NCBI GenBank assembly: GCA_023269765.1
Contig: JAGDWH010000016.1
Location: 10,760-74,759 of the forward strand
Direction: 5' to 3'
Length of the DNA: 64,000 nt
Source: Desulfurococcaceae archaeon
Lineage (GTDB): Archaea > Thermoproteota > Thermoprotei_A > Sulfolobales > Desulfurococcaceae
A program made the position numbers and the translations under genes. Below the pieces are notes generated by a model. The model did not search any database. It saw only the letters and a list, made by a program, of their open reading frames with translations, and was not told the DNA's origin. How positions within the stretch are numbered: the stretch's first letter is position 1; every line of letters starts with the position of its first letter. Shown here in pieces: positions 24,851 through 34,450 of the stretch.

Positions 24851-26339
24851 TCTCGACGTCCCTTGATTGCGTGTAGAACTTGGATATAGCTCTGGAAACC
24901 CCCTCGGCTGAGAAGACCCCGCGAGACACGAGCTTCTCTAGAAATAGAGTCCTCTCGAGAAGCTCCTTATAGAGGTCTTCGGCTTCGAAGAGCCGCCTGA
25001 GCTTTACAGAAGCATTAACCACGTTCTCGGGTGTGCAGGGCTTTTCAGCGCTACTGACATCTACTAAAGACACGTCTTCGTCGACTTCACTAATGCGGGT
25101 TACCTTCCTAGACTTTCCACGCAATTCTATGAGCACTATACTCCAGATATTGTTGAGCAAGTTTCTAGGAATAGATATTGGCGTTGACATAAGCCTCTCG
25201 AGAACGGATTGCGGGCTGTCTGCGTGTATAGTGTTGAGAACTCCGTGACCTAGCCTCGAAGCCTGCACCAAGAGCCTTGCTTCGGCGCCTCGCACTTCGC
25301 CGATTACTATGTAGTCAGGCCTCCGTCTGAGCGCGAACTTCAAGAGGGCAAAAGCATCTATTTGAGGCGCACTCGAGAACGACTCTGACTTCTCTACTAG
25401 GGGGTCCCACAATTCGCTGGAGCTAGCAACTTCGGGAGAGTCTTCGATTGTGACTACTTTCTTATTTGGTGGTATTAAGGAGAGCAGGGACTGCAAGAGC
25501 GTGGTCTTTCCAGCACCCACGTGTCCCGCAATGACTATCCAGCCCCTGAGCTCAAGTACGAGCCATAAGTAGGCAGCAGCAATAGAAGATATGACGTTCT
25601 CGTTAATTAGCTTTGTAATAGTCCACTGAACTCCGCGCTTCTTTCTAATAACTAGACTGCTGCCAGCTGGAGAAACAGAGTTGCCATATACGAGGCTGAC
25701 TCTTACATCGCCTCCAAGCGAGCCTTCGGCAATCGGCTGAGCCAGGGACACATGTTTGCCTATACGCCTAGACACAGACATCACGAGCCGATCAACGAGC
25801 TCGGGATGAACTCTAATATTAGTCCTTAGCCAGCCAAGCCATGCAAACCCGCTGTGCAAGACGTAGGCTCTGCCAGACAGCTTACTCAGGTGAACATCTT
25901 CTACATTAGGGTCTAAGATCAGTGAAGTTAGTGGACCAAATCCGCTGACTACCTTGAAATAGAAATACGTGGCAGGATCTATGGACTTTAGTTTTAGAGC
26001 GTCTCTAATGCTCAGTAGTGGGGTTCGATTCACAATGCTAGTTGAGATCTCCTCTACGACATGTTCTAGGAGCTTGTCTGTTAACTTAGGTTCTTTAATC
26101 ACGTAGTAGAATTCGTCGTTGAGAACGCCTATGGAGACGTCAACTAAGTCCAGGACTCTATACCTCGCGAGTACCTCGTTGAGTGACAAGTCCTCGACAT
26201 CGTGCTTTTTCAGCAAATCATTAACTAGCGCGTTAACGACCTCTCTTGTAAGGGTTACGTAATGCTTAGACCTGGGGTTTGATTCGCGTGTAAGCAAGGA
26301 GGCGTTCTTAAAAAAAGTTTTGATAGATTTGAACAGCAT
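24813..26339 (-). CDS. Type II/IV secretion system (pilus) ATPase, FlaI/TadA-like
   Basis: 508 residues. Walker A is GHVGAGKTT (about 272-280), followed by VVTIEDSPE, the Asp box, RRRPDYIVIGEVRGAEA (Walker B region, about 340-356) and GHGVLNTIHADS (His box). The N-terminal domain contains GFGPLTSLILDPNVEDVH, typical of archaeal GspE/FlaI ATPases. It powers pilus assembly with the FlaJ-like protein encoded next to it. Confidence 0.92.
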   Translation of the reverse strand: MLFKSIKTFFKNASLLTRESNPRSKHYVTLTREVVNALVNDLLKKHDVEDLSLNEVLARYRVLDLVDVSIGVLNDEFYYVIKEPKLTDKLLEHVVEEISTSIVNRTPLLSIRDALKLKSIDPATYFYFKVVSGFGPLTSLILDPNVEDVHLSKLSGRAYVLHSGFAWLGWLRTNIRVHPELVDRLVMSVSRRIGKHVSLAQPIAEGSLGGDVRVSLVYGNSVSPAGSSLVIRKKRGVQWTITKLINENVISSIAAAYLWLVLELRGWIVIAGHVGAGKTTLLQSLLSLIPPNKKVVTIEDSPEVASSSELWDPLVEKSESFSSAPQIDAFALLKFALRRRPDYIVIGEVRGAEARLLVQASRLGHGVLNTIHADSPQSVLERLMSTPISIPRNLLNNIWSIVLIELRGKSRKVTRISEVDEDVSLVDVSSAEKPCTPENVVNASVKLRRLFEAEDLYKELLERTLFLEKLVSRGVFSAEGVSRAISKFYTQSRDVEIEGAKATPIYIQ

Positions 26340-26357
26340 CTCCCACTAGCCTCTACG

Positions 26358-26756
26358 TTAGCTGATTACCCTAACAGGGTAAGGCTCCGTAGCCCTGTCC
26401 TCATCATACTTCACTATGACGTACTTCGGCGTGCTGGTCTCGTTGACTACTACTACTATTGTGACTTCGCTACCTGGATTCACGGAGCGACTTTGACTAA
26501 GACTAATTTCGCTGCTAGTACCGTTCATCAATATGATTGTGAAACCGGATATGTTGGTAGCGCTCATTCCAACGTTTTTGATGGTAACGTATAGCTGTTG
26601 TGAGGCCGATATGTAGTAAGCGTTTGTTATTGCTATTTCGCTCGAGCTAGTGACGTTGCTTAAGTACCTTGAGACGTACACGTAGAGTAGAACTCCCCCG
26701 GCTATTGTTATTGACAGTAGTATGGCTGTCGCAACTATGCCCGAAACGCCCTTCAT
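26358..26756 (-). CDS. Archaeal type IV pilin precursor
   Basis: 132 residues starting MKGVSGIVATAILLSITIAGGVLLYVY: a short positively charged leader ending in Gly followed by a hydrophobic helix, the class III signal recognised by an archaeal prepilin peptidase, with cleavage expected after KG. The rest is Ser/Thr/Asn-rich with several N-glycosylation sequons, as in pilins. The frame opens 19 codons upstream at 26813, but ATG 26756 gives the leader and sits downstream of a TATA-like CTTATATG at 26811-26818. 18 bp before the ATPase gene. Confidence 0.8.
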   Translation of the reverse strand: MKGVSGIVATAILLSITIAGGVLLYVYVSRYLSNVTSSSEIAITNAYYISASQQLYVTIKNVGMSATNISGFTIILMNGTSSEISLSQSRSVNPGSEVTIVVVVNETSTPKYVIVKYDEDRATEPYPVRVIS

Positions 26757-26908
26757 GTGTGGCCCCCAAGTAGGTAGTGCGCCTTTTTGAATTGCCCGGC
26801 TAGTGGAATACATATAAGTGCTACTAGGTGGAGTTAGCCGATAGTATTCTCCTTACTGCTTAAAACCACGTGATTTAGGAATATGTATTCTGGTCTCGGT
26901 GCTTATCC

Positions 26909-28498
26909 ATGAGCGGTGTTAGTGAAACCTACAAGGAGATAAGCCCTGCAGAGTTCTTCTACAAGTACAGAGAAATAGCTGGGTTTTCAAACCCTGTCAG
27001 GGCCGTTTATCAGACAGTGAGAGAACTCGTAGAAAACGCTCTCGACGCTACAGATGCCTACGGAATATTACCGAACATTAAAATATCTATACTAAAAGCA
27101 GACGAAGTACACGACTTCTACAAGATAACTGTAGAGGACAACGGCATAGGAATACCACCCAACATCGTTCCAAGCGCTTTTGGAAAAGTGCTTTTCAGTA
27201 GCAAGTATGTCATGAGACAAACGAGGGGAATGTATGGATTAGGCGTTAAAATGGTAGTTCTCTACGCCCAAATGACTACCGGAAGACCTGTAGAAGTTAC
27301 TACGAGTAGAAAAGGGCTCAAAAGAATTTACCACTTCAAAATACGAATAGATGTTGCTAAAAACGAGCCCATAGTAGTCGAGGCGGGCAGCTGGAAGAAG
27401 AGTAGAGAATGGCACGGAACAATAGTCTCAGTGACTATAGAAGGCGACTGGAACCGCGCAAAGCAAAGAGTTTTGGATTATATCCAGAGAACGTCTATAG
27501 CGCTTCCATATGCAGATATAGTGTTGACGACGCCGGAAGGAGAGATCTACTATTATCAAAGAGTCATTTCAGACCTGCCAAAACCACCGGTGGAGACCAA
27601 GCCGCACCCACTTGGAATAGACTTAGAGCTTCTCTCAAATATACTGAAAATGCACTCAACTGTTATTGAGGCTTTATTAAACGGACTTCAAAGCATGGGT
27701 GAAGTAACGGCAACGCGCATACTCAAAGAAGCCGGCATAGACCCGTCAGCAAGACCGGACTCCCTCAGCCAGGATGACCTATTGAGGCTCCTCGATAAGA
27801 TAAGGTCCTATGACAACTACCGACCCCCCTCGCCTAAGGCCCTCTCGCCACTAGGAGAGGAAGTGATAAAAGCTGGTCTAAAGAAGGCCTTCAAGCCTGA
27901 GTTTGTAGAGGCCGTGACGAGAAAACCCAGTTCATACAGCGGACACCCATTCATAGTTGAAGTGGGAATAGCTTATGGTGGCGGAACGCCATTGAGCGAA
28001 GACAAGCCCATCGTACTCAGGTATGCAAACAAAATACCACTGCTTTACGATGAAGGATCGGACGTGATAACTCAAGTGGTTAGGGAGGAGGTGAACTGGG
28101 AGAACTACCTAGTAACGTTTCCAGCACCCCTCGTCCTAATGGTTCACGTGTGCAGTACTAAAGTGCCATTTAAAGGCGTTGGCAAGGAGAGCATAGCCGA
28201 CGTTCCAGAACTACACAAGGAAATTAAGGCGGGAGTGATGGAGGTTGCTAGGGCTCTCAAGCTATACTTAGCAAAGAAAGCTAAAGAAGAAGAAGCTTTA
28301 AAGAAGGCGGAGGCTATAGCAAAGTACATACCAGAGGTCGCGAGAAGCCTTGCTGTGATAATAAGCAGTAGCGATCATGAGCGCGAGGGGCTTCGCGCAG
28401 AAATTCTCAACAAGCTACTATACACCGTATCTAAGAAAACAGGAGTACAGCTAGACGTTATTAAGAAAATAGCCGATTCTGTTGAAGCAGAGACCTAA
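26909..28498 (+). CDS. top6B: Type II DNA topoisomerase VI subunit B
   Basis: 529 residues. GHKL ATPase motifs: ELVENALDATD (residues 39-49), EDNGIGIP (76-83) and GMYGLGVKM (107-115). A H2TH-like middle segment and the transducer domain follow. With the A subunit it relaxes and decatenates DNA using ATP. ATG 26909; the A subunit follows after 10 bp. Confidence 0.96.
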   Translation: MSGVSETYKEISPAEFFYKYREIAGFSNPVRAVYQTVRELVENALDATDAYGILPNIKISILKADEVHDFYKITVEDNGIGIPPNIVPSAFGKVLFSSKYVMRQTRGMYGLGVKMVVLYAQMTTGRPVEVTTSRKGLKRIYHFKIRIDVAKNEPIVVEAGSWKKSREWHGTIVSVTIEGDWNRAKQRVLDYIQRTSIALPYADIVLTTPEGEIYYYQRVISDLPKPPVETKPHPLGIDLELLSNILKMHSTVIEALLNGLQSMGEVTATRILKEAGIDPSARPDSLSQDDLLRLLDKIRSYDNYRPPSPKALSPLGEEVIKAGLKKAFKPEFVEAVTRKPSSYSGHPFIVEVGIAYGGGTPLSEDKPIVLRYANKIPLLYDEGSDVITQVVREEVNWENYLVTFPAPLVLMVHVCSTKVPFKGVGKESIADVPELHKEIKAGVMEVARALKLYLAKKAKEEEALKKAEAIAKYIPEVARSLAVIISSSDHEREGLRAEILNKLLYTVSKKTGVQLDVIKKIADSVEAET

Positions 28499-28508
28499 AG
28501 GCGATTAA

Positions 28509-29816
28509 ATGACCTCGTCAAAAATAGACCTAGAGGCTAGGAGCAAAGCTAAAGAATTAATTAGAAAATCGTTTGAAGCATTAGTGAATAGCATTGTTAG
28601 TAAGGAGAGGCCCCTCCTCGTTATTCCAAAGCGCACATTATCGAACACTATTTACGATTATAAGCACAAGCTCCTGCTCCTTGGACCCGACGTTCAGAAG
28701 AGAACCTTACTGAACATTAACGAGGCAAAAAAATTTACGCAGACATTGCTGATGGCTTCAATTATATACGAGTCTCTGGTTAACAACGAGTACCCAACTA
28801 TTCGTGACTTATACTACCGCGGAAAGCACACAATATCGTACAGAACACTCGATGGTAAGAGAGTAAGCGAGAATACGTGGGATGAGCAGAGAGAATCGGA
28901 TGGCGTAATAAGGGATCTCGAAGTCTATCTAGGGGTTCTCAGAGAAGAGCTCCTCATACTTAGCAAAGAAAAAGGCAAGGTCGTGGGTAACTTAGTTATT
29001 CGTAGCGGCGACGACGTCATAGACCTTAGTAGAATGGGACATGGTGCTTATGCGATAGAGCCGACGCCAGACTTGATAGAGTTTATTGATGTTGACGCCG
29101 AGTACGTGCTAGTTGTCGAAAAAGACGCAGTCTTTCAACAGCTCCACCGATACGGGTTCTGGAAAAAGTATAAAGCAATACTAGTAACAAGTGCTGGGCA
29201 GCCTGATAGGGCTACAAGGAGATTTGTTAGAAGATTAAGCGACGAGTACAAGTTGCCAGTTTACGTACTAACAGACTCGGATCCTTACGGCTTTTACATT
29301 TACAGCGTGTTCAAAGTTGGGAGCATAACGCTTTCATATGAGAGTGAGCGGCTTGCCACACCCAGAGCCAAGTTCATCGGCGTTTCAATGACAGACGTGT
29401 TTGGAGACGAGGTCTTTAAGAAAATAGTTTCAGAGTCTTCAGCAAGAAAAGCGCTTGAAGAAGTAGCACCAGGCATTACTGAGCTAGCCCCGAAGAAGCC
29501 ATACCTCTCCAGTTCTGAGAGAAAGAACTTCGTAATAAAAGCTAAAGCGAGAGATTTGGAGAGAGCGGTTGAGCTGGTGGGCTATAGAGTCGCGGAAGTT
29601 TGCACAGAAGACTCTGATGCCAAGTCCAAAATTAAAAGGAAAGCAGGTACTACAGGCTATCCGTGGCTACTAACGCCCGAGTGGGTTAGAGAGCTCTGCA
29701 TATTCTTCAACACTCTCAGTAAAGTCGAGATTGAGGCCATGGCTGGTAAGGGGTTGAGGTTTCTAGCAGACGAGTACATACCAGCGAAAATAAGTACTGG
29801 AGACTACATAGAGTGA
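28509..29816 (+). CDS. top6A: Type II DNA topoisomerase VI subunit A (Spo11-like)
   Basis: 435 residues. Catalytic tyrosine in RDLYYRGKH (Tyr103); Toprim acids in VVEKDAVF (Glu204) and VLTDSDPYG (Asp256, Asp258). It makes the double-strand break. Somewhat longer than many archaeal homologues (about 360-400), with extra charged sequence at about residues 355-390. Operon with top6B. Confidence 0.95.
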   Translation: MTSSKIDLEARSKAKELIRKSFEALVNSIVSKERPLLVIPKRTLSNTIYDYKHKLLLLGPDVQKRTLLNINEAKKFTQTLLMASIIYESLVNNEYPTIRDLYYRGKHTISYRTLDGKRVSENTWDEQRESDGVIRDLEVYLGVLREELLILSKEKGKVVGNLVIRSGDDVIDLSRMGHGAYAIEPTPDLIEFIDVDAEYVLVVEKDAVFQQLHRYGFWKKYKAILVTSAGQPDRATRRFVRRLSDEYKLPVYVLTDSDPYGFYIYSVFKVGSITLSYESERLATPRAKFIGVSMTDVFGDEVFKKIVSESSARKALEEVAPGITELAPKKPYLSSSERKNFVIKAKARDLERAVELVGYRVAEVCTEDSDAKSKIKRKAGTTGYPWLLTPEWVRELCIFFNTLSKVEIEAMAGKGLRFLADEYIPAKISTGDYIE

Positions 29817-29836
29817 CAGACTACACACAAGTAGTG

Positions 29837-29886
29837 TCAGCTGAGACAGGTCTCTTCACAAATACTCCGGTTTAGGGGCTCATCAT
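29837..29886 (-). ncRNA. Box C/D guide sRNA (23S target, GUGAGACAGGUC region)
   Basis: Read on the minus strand: box C ATGATGA (29886-29880), 10 nt, D'-like CGGA, 6 nt, C' GTGAAGA (29859-29853), exactly 12 nt GACCTGTCTCAG, box D CTGA (29840-29837). Eleven of the 12 guide bases complement the universally conserved 23S segment UGAGACAGGUC, from memory of rRNA sequence. The fifth nucleotide before box D pairs with the G of UGA-G-ACAGG, the predicted 2'-O-methylation site. A 3-bp GTG/CAC terminal stem can form. Lies in the gap after top6A, antisense to it. Confidence 0.8.
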
Positions 29887-30090
29887 CCACGTGTTACATA
29901 CTGTAAACGCCATATATCTTCTTGACCTCTTCACGAACACATTCTGTCGCTGCATGTCTCGAGCTTCAAGGGGTCTCCTATCCTAACCACCAAAAAAGTT
30001 TCGTCGCGCTCTTAAGCCTTCAGTAAGCTTAAACAGTGCTACAGTCACCAAAGTAGCCGCAGAAATCGGGTGAGACCAAAATGTGTGTCG

Positions 30091-30258
30091 CTAATCCGGT
30101 GGCAACTCTTCTCTATACTCTAGTATCTCGTGAAACGTGTTTTTTCTGCAATGGGGACAGTAATGGTAGAGTTGCTTGTACTCACGGCTCAGTGGAAAGC
30201 TTACAAGCAGGTTCCACGTATTTTTGCATTCTCTGCACTTGAGCACCCAATAACCCAT
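30091..30258 (-). CDS. Small zinc-ribbon protein
   Basis: 55-residue protein starting MGYWVLKCRECKN, with two CxxC pairs (Cys8/Cys11 and Cys34/Cys37, CPHC) and a charged tail ending REELPPD. The pairs form a classic zinc ribbon, likely binding nucleic acid or protein. ATG 30258 lies two bases after the stop of the ASCH-domain gene on the same strand, so the two are an operon. Function unknown. Confidence 0.75.
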   Translation of the reverse strand: MGYWVLKCRECKNTWNLLVSFPLSREYKQLYHYCPHCRKNTFHEILEYREELPPD

Positions 30259-30260
30259 AC

Positions 30261-30872
30261 CTACCCTCTCTGGCTTGATACCCTTTTCTCTGCACTTGGT
30301 TTAAAGCCTATGAGACCTTTTTCTGCAAGCATTTTAAGCGCCTTTCTCAGAATTCTCCTTACTATGCGCCTTTTGTTAAGGTCTTTAAAGACGTTTACTG
30401 CAGTTTTCCTAATGCTGTTAGTTCTTGTTAAATCCATCAATACGTCGATTTCAAACTCGCTGAGGTCTCTAGAAAGATACCTTAGTGCTAGTCTAGCCGC
30501 GTCGGCTGGCTCTAGTCCGAAATAGGGGTCTTCGTGTTTTAACTCGTCAAGCCTCTGCACAACCTCAAACTCTATTATCGTTACGTAGTCATCGTATTTG
30601 AGGTCCCCGTACGCCCTCTTGAGATCTCTTAAAAGCTCGTCCACGCTCTCGTAGCCTTCAAGGCGCGCTTCATAATCGCCTAGTTCAGACACCTTCTTAT
30701 AGTAAACCCTGGTTACTTTGATTTTGGCGATTGGACGCCCGCCAGCGTGTACTATTACTTCAGCGTACTTGGGCTTGACTATGCCTTTTCTAATAGTTGC
30801 TTTCTTTTCTCCCTTTAAGAGCTTCTCAGCATAAATACCCTTAAGCATTAAGTGCCTTCCGAGGAACTTCAC
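30261..30872 (-). CDS. ASCH-domain protein with C-terminal helical domain
   Basis: 203 residues. The first about 110 residues look like an ASCH/PUA-like RNA-binding domain: FLGRHLMLKGIYAEKLLKGEKKATIRKG, then VIVHAGGRPIAKIKVTRVYYKKVSELGDYEARLEGY. The C-terminal part is helical and may be a winged-helix-like domain (RTNSIRKTAVNVFKDL...LRKALKMLAEKGLIGFK). Likely binds RNA. Coupled to the small zinc ribbon downstream; upstream is thrS in the same direction. Confidence 0.72.
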   Translation of the reverse strand: MKFLGRHLMLKGIYAEKLLKGEKKATIRKGIVKPKYAEVIVHAGGRPIAKIKVTRVYYKKVSELGDYEARLEGYESVDELLRDLKRAYGDLKYDDYVTIIEFEVVQRLDELKHEDPYFGLEPADAARLALRYLSRDLSEFEIDVLMDLTRTNSIRKTAVNVFKDLNKRRIVRRILRKALKMLAEKGLIGFKPSAEKRVSSQRG

Positions 30873-30933
30873 CTTACGCGTCCTCGGCGCTTTTAATTAA
30901 CTTCGCTTAGTGAAAAAGTGTAAGACATGTCGC

Positions 30934-32757
30934 TTAGAACGCTGGTCGTGCACTCAAGCGCACTGGCACAGTCTGCTCTACTTGTGGGAATTCTCCAATA
31001 TCTCGCTTTACTAGCTCTACCAGTTCTTCGAGCTTCATAACTCTCTGATCATTAGTGTACCTGATCTTGACATTGAGAGTCCCCGTCTCAACTTCTCTCT
31101 TTCCTACAACAACTATGTATGGAATCCAGTTTACTCCTGCGTCTCTAATCTTTCTACCAAGTGTTAAATCGCGATCATCAAGCTCTACACGGATTCCACT
31201 TGCGAGTAGAGTCTTTGCGATATCTTCTGCGTACTTTAAGAATTCGTTTGATACTGGTATGACCCTAACTTGTATGGGTGCTAACCACGTGGGCACATAG
31301 GGGGTTTTTCCATCTTTTTCCATTAAAGCTGCGCTATCGAAAACCATATACAAGTACCTCTCAACACTGCCTATTATTGCCGTGTGGATTATAATTGGAT
31401 GCTTCTTCTCTCCATGTTCATCAACATAGGTTATTCCAAATCTCCTTCCATTTCCAACATCTATTTGAAAAGTAGCGATTTCACGTGGCCTCTTCAGGTT
31501 ATCTATGATGTGGTACTCTACGTTTATAACCCAGTAGTATATTCCAGGCGGGAGAACGGATAACAGCACGGGCGCGCCCTCAGCTTTGACGAACTCTACT
31601 AGCTTATCTCTATGATTTACTAGGAAGTCCTCAGTCACGTTATAGAGAGCCACGTACCTCCTACTAAGCTTGGCGGCTTCTTCGTGTATTTTCTTCTGAA
31701 CAAGCTTAGAGATTTCAACAGCCTCTTCTAAATCCCTGGTTAGTATGTGGAGATCTGGCATGTAGAACTTTCTCAGCCTGAAGCAGAGCGATACTTCGCC
31801 GCGTTGTTCAAGCCTATAGCTATCGGCTACTTCAAATACTCCGAATGGCAAGTCCTTGTAGCTTATAACCCAGTCTTTTAGCATTGCAAATTGCTGGTGA
31901 CACGCCGCATATCTGAGCACGTATCTCTCATTATCGACTTCTACTTCATACAGTCTGTCTCCGAAGAGAGCAGCATGTTCGTAGACAGGACGCTCCTTTA
32001 AGTTAAACATGTTGGTACCCACAACCTTATAAACCGGTATTCCTAAGCTCCGAGCAACTTGCCATGAGTACTTCATAACGGCTTCCATCATTGCTGCAGC
32101 GTATGGCCCGTATCTCATGTGGCCATGATCGCTCATAGGCTCCCATTCAAAACCGAACTTCTTGCAGTAATCATTTACTCTGTTCTCTCCTCCCGTGAAC
32201 TCTACCCCATACACTTCCTTATCTACCAGTATTTTAAGCTCAGGGTAGCTCGAATAGTCGAACTCTCCTGGATTGTACAGTGAGCCATCTGGAGTCATTA
32301 TGTAGTACTTCTTCTCGATGCGGGGTTTTTGAACGGCAGTTCTCTTAGTTATAGTTCTCGACAGCTCGCTCAATGGGTGTCCATAACAATATAGCTTAAA
32401 TGCCTTGTACCAGCCAAACGGCGCTTTATGCACTGGAATGTTAACAAGCTTCGCTACCTCGGCATGAAGGGCCTTCAAGAGCTCTCGCGCTCTACTGGGT
32501 GGAGCTAGGTCTTGAGAAAGGTGAGCGTAAGGATAGATGAGTACTTCAGAAGGCCTAACTTGAGCTACGACTTCACTAATGCTTTTTGCAGCATCCACAA
32601 TCGCGTCTTCGTCATCACCGTTCTCGACAGTAGTAAATACCACCAGTACGTTTTCAAAGACTCTCTTTAAATCACTCAGCAACTCTTCGGGCTCTTTAAT
32701 AGCAGGCTCCGTTACTTCGTACGAGAACTCCCGCGCATGTATTAACAGTAGCCGCAC
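30934..32757 (-). CDS. thrS: Threonyl-tRNA synthetase
   Basis: 607 residues, full archaeal type: the N-terminal archaea-specific editing domain (MRLLLIHAREFSYEV..., about 1-140), the class II catalytic core (MRYGPYAAAMMEAV, VGTNMFNLKERPVYEHAALFGDR, YAACHQQFAMLKDW, DSYRLEQRGEVSLCFRLRKFYMPDLH) and an anticodon-binding domain (VEQTVPVRLSARPAF at the end). Some crenarchaea split editing and catalysis into two genes; this one is unsplit. GTG start 32757. Confidence 0.95.
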   Translation of the reverse strand: MRLLLIHAREFSYEVTEPAIKEPEELLSDLKRVFENVLVVFTTVENGDDEDAIVDAAKSISEVVAQVRPSEVLIYPYAHLSQDLAPPSRARELLKALHAEVAKLVNIPVHKAPFGWYKAFKLYCYGHPLSELSRTITKRTAVQKPRIEKKYYIMTPDGSLYNPGEFDYSSYPELKILVDKEVYGVEFTGGENRVNDYCKKFGFEWEPMSDHGHMRYGPYAAAMMEAVMKYSWQVARSLGIPVYKVVGTNMFNLKERPVYEHAALFGDRLYEVEVDNERYVLRYAACHQQFAMLKDWVISYKDLPFGVFEVADSYRLEQRGEVSLCFRLRKFYMPDLHILTRDLEEAVEISKLVQKKIHEEAAKLSRRYVALYNVTEDFLVNHRDKLVEFVKAEGAPVLLSVLPPGIYYWVINVEYHIIDNLKRPREIATFQIDVGNGRRFGITYVDEHGEKKHPIIIHTAIIGSVERYLYMVFDSAALMEKDGKTPYVPTWLAPIQVRVIPVSNEFLKYAEDIAKTLLASGIRVELDDRDLTLGRKIRDAGVNWIPYIVVVGKREVETGTLNVKIRYTNDQRVMKLEELVELVKRDIGEFPQVEQTVPVRLSARPAF

Positions 32758-32903
32758 GAGGTGCGCACCCCTCGCATCAACTTAGACATGTAAGGGAGCT
32801 AATAACCGAACTATGCTGCGGAGCCACCGATACGTTAAGCAATGCAAGATATTGATTCAAGATACTAGAGGTTATGGGAATTTGAGTCCCTGTATATTAA
32901 ACG

Positions 32904-32913
32904 CTTTATAAAC
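32904..32913 (+). promoter_or_regulatory. TATA box of radA
   Basis: CTTTATAAAC lies 25-34 bp before the TTG start codon of radA, predicting a nearly leaderless transcript. Confidence 0.6.
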
Positions 32914-32937
32914 AGATTAGCAAAATAGGGGAAAGCC

Positions 32938-33924
32938 TTGTCTTCGCAGAAGTCGCAGGAGCAGAAGCACGCTGAAGTAGTTTTCGTGTCGATTAGAGAA
33001 GTCCCAGGCGTAAATCCAGCAATAGCTGAAAAGCTGGAAACGGCAGGTTATGTAACGGCGTGGAGCCTCATAGTAGCAAGGGCAGAAGAGCTCGCAGAGA
33101 AAACAGGAATACCTGTCGTAACAGCACAGAAAATTATTGAGAACGCGAGAAAACTCTTAGGAATAAAGTTTAAAACAGCACGAGAAGTTAAGCAAGAGAG
33201 ACTGCTAATAAGAAAAATAACGACTGGTAGCAAGGCGCTGGACGATCTTCTAGGAGGTGGAGTAGAGACTAAGACCATAACGGAGTTCTTTGGCGAGTAT
33301 GGAACTGGTAAAACTCAGATATGTCACCAATTAAGTGTAAACGTGCAGCTACCATATGAGAGAGGGGGACTTAGTGGAGGGGCCGTTTACATAGACTCCG
33401 AAGGTACGTTTAGATGGGAGAGAATAGAAGCAATGGCAAGGGCATTAGGCCTTGACCCAGACAAGGTAATGGACAATATATACTACGTTAGAGCGTACAA
33501 TAGCGATCACCAAATGTCGCTAGTTGAGGAGCTCTTCTCGTTTGTTCCAAAGAACAACGTTAAGCTCGTAGTAATAGACAGCGTTACAAGCCACTTTAGA
33601 GCCGAGTATCCGGGTAGAGAACACCTCGCAGAGAGGCAGCAGAAGCTAAATGCTCACCTACACCAACTAATGAGGCTAGCTGAAGCTTACAATATAGCAG
33701 TTGTCGTTACAAACCAGGTAATGGCAAGGCCTGACGTGTTCTACGGAGATCCAACAGTAGCTGTAGGCGGTCACGTGCTTGCGCACGTTCCAGGTGTCAG
33801 AGTTCAGTTGAAGAAGGCACGCGGCAACAAGAGAATAGCCAGAGTTGTTGATGCCCCGCACCTGCCAGAAGGCGAGGCGGTTTTCGCAATTACAGATGAG
33901 GGAATACGAGATACCGAAGAGTGA
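32938..33924 (+). CDS. radA: DNA repair and recombination protein RadA
   Basis: 328 residues. An N-terminal helix-hairpin-helix domain ([23 protein letters not shown]) precedes the RecA-type ATPase core with Walker [10 protein letters not shown] (119-127), Walker [16 protein letters not shown] and loop L2 region [14 protein letters not shown]. Archaeal RecA/Rad51 strand-exchange protein. TTG start, 25 bp after a TATA box. Confidence 0.96.
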   Translation: MSSQKSQEQKHAEVVFVSIREVPGVNPAIAEKLETAGYVTAWSLIVARAEELAEKTGIPVVTAQKIIENARKLLGIKFKTAREVKQERLLIRKITTGSKALDDLLGGGVETKTITEFFGEYGTGKTQICHQLSVNVQLPYERGGLSGGAVYIDSEGTFRWERIEAMARALGLDPDKVMDNIYYVRAYNSDHQMSLVEELFSFVPKNNVKLVVIDSVTSHFRAEYPGREHLAERQQKLNAHLHQLMRLAEAYNIAVVVTNQVMARPDVFYGDPTVAVGGHVLAHVPGVRVQLKKARGNKRIARVVDAPHLPEGEAVFAITDEGIRDTEE

Positions 33925-33951
33925 AATCAGTTCGAGTCGGGAGCTTAGTTC

Positions 33952-34443
33952 ATGAAAATACTGTGGAATCCGTGGAGATCAGAGTACATAAGGAGGTTTA
34001 CTGAAAAAACGGAGAGTGAAGAGTGCCTTTTCTGTAGATTGCAAAAGCTTCGGGAAGAAGAGGCATTAATCGTTTACAAAGGCAAGTACACATTCGTAGT
34101 TATGAATGCTTATCCTTACAACACAGGTCACTTAATGATAGCTCCCTATAGACACGTGCCAGACTTAACAGAGCTCGAAGAGCCGGAGCTAGAAGAACTG
34201 AGTAACTTGGTTAAAAAAGTAGTAAGGGTTCTTAGAGAAGCCTTTAGGCCGGATGGATTCAACATCGGAGCTAATATAGGCCGTGCTGCAGGAGCTGGTG
34301 TACCCGACCACTTTCACGTCCACGTAGTTCCAAGATGGGTTGGCGACACGAACTTCATGGCTGTGATATCGGGCACCAAGCCCTTACCTGTGGCGTTAAA
34401 CGAAGCGTACAGTATCATTAAAACTTACTGGAGCACGGTGTAG
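33952..34443 (+). CDS. HIT-family nucleotide hydrolase
   Basis: 163 residues. Zinc-finger-like CLFC near the N-terminus, NAYPYNTGHLMIAPYRHV, and the histidine triad HFHVHVVPRW (about residue 120). Hydrolyses or transfers nucleoside phosphates; members of this length often act on diadenosine polyphosphates or AMP esters. 27 bp after radA and probably co-transcribed with it. Confidence 0.9.
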   Translation: MKILWNPWRSEYIRRFTEKTESEECLFCRLQKLREEEALIVYKGKYTFVVMNAYPYNTGHLMIAPYRHVPDLTELEEPELEELSNLVKKVVRVLREAFRPDGFNIGANIGRAAGAGVPDHFHVHVVPRWVGDTNFMAVISGTKPLPVALNEAYSIIKTYWSTV

Positions 34444-34450
34444 TCGAGTC

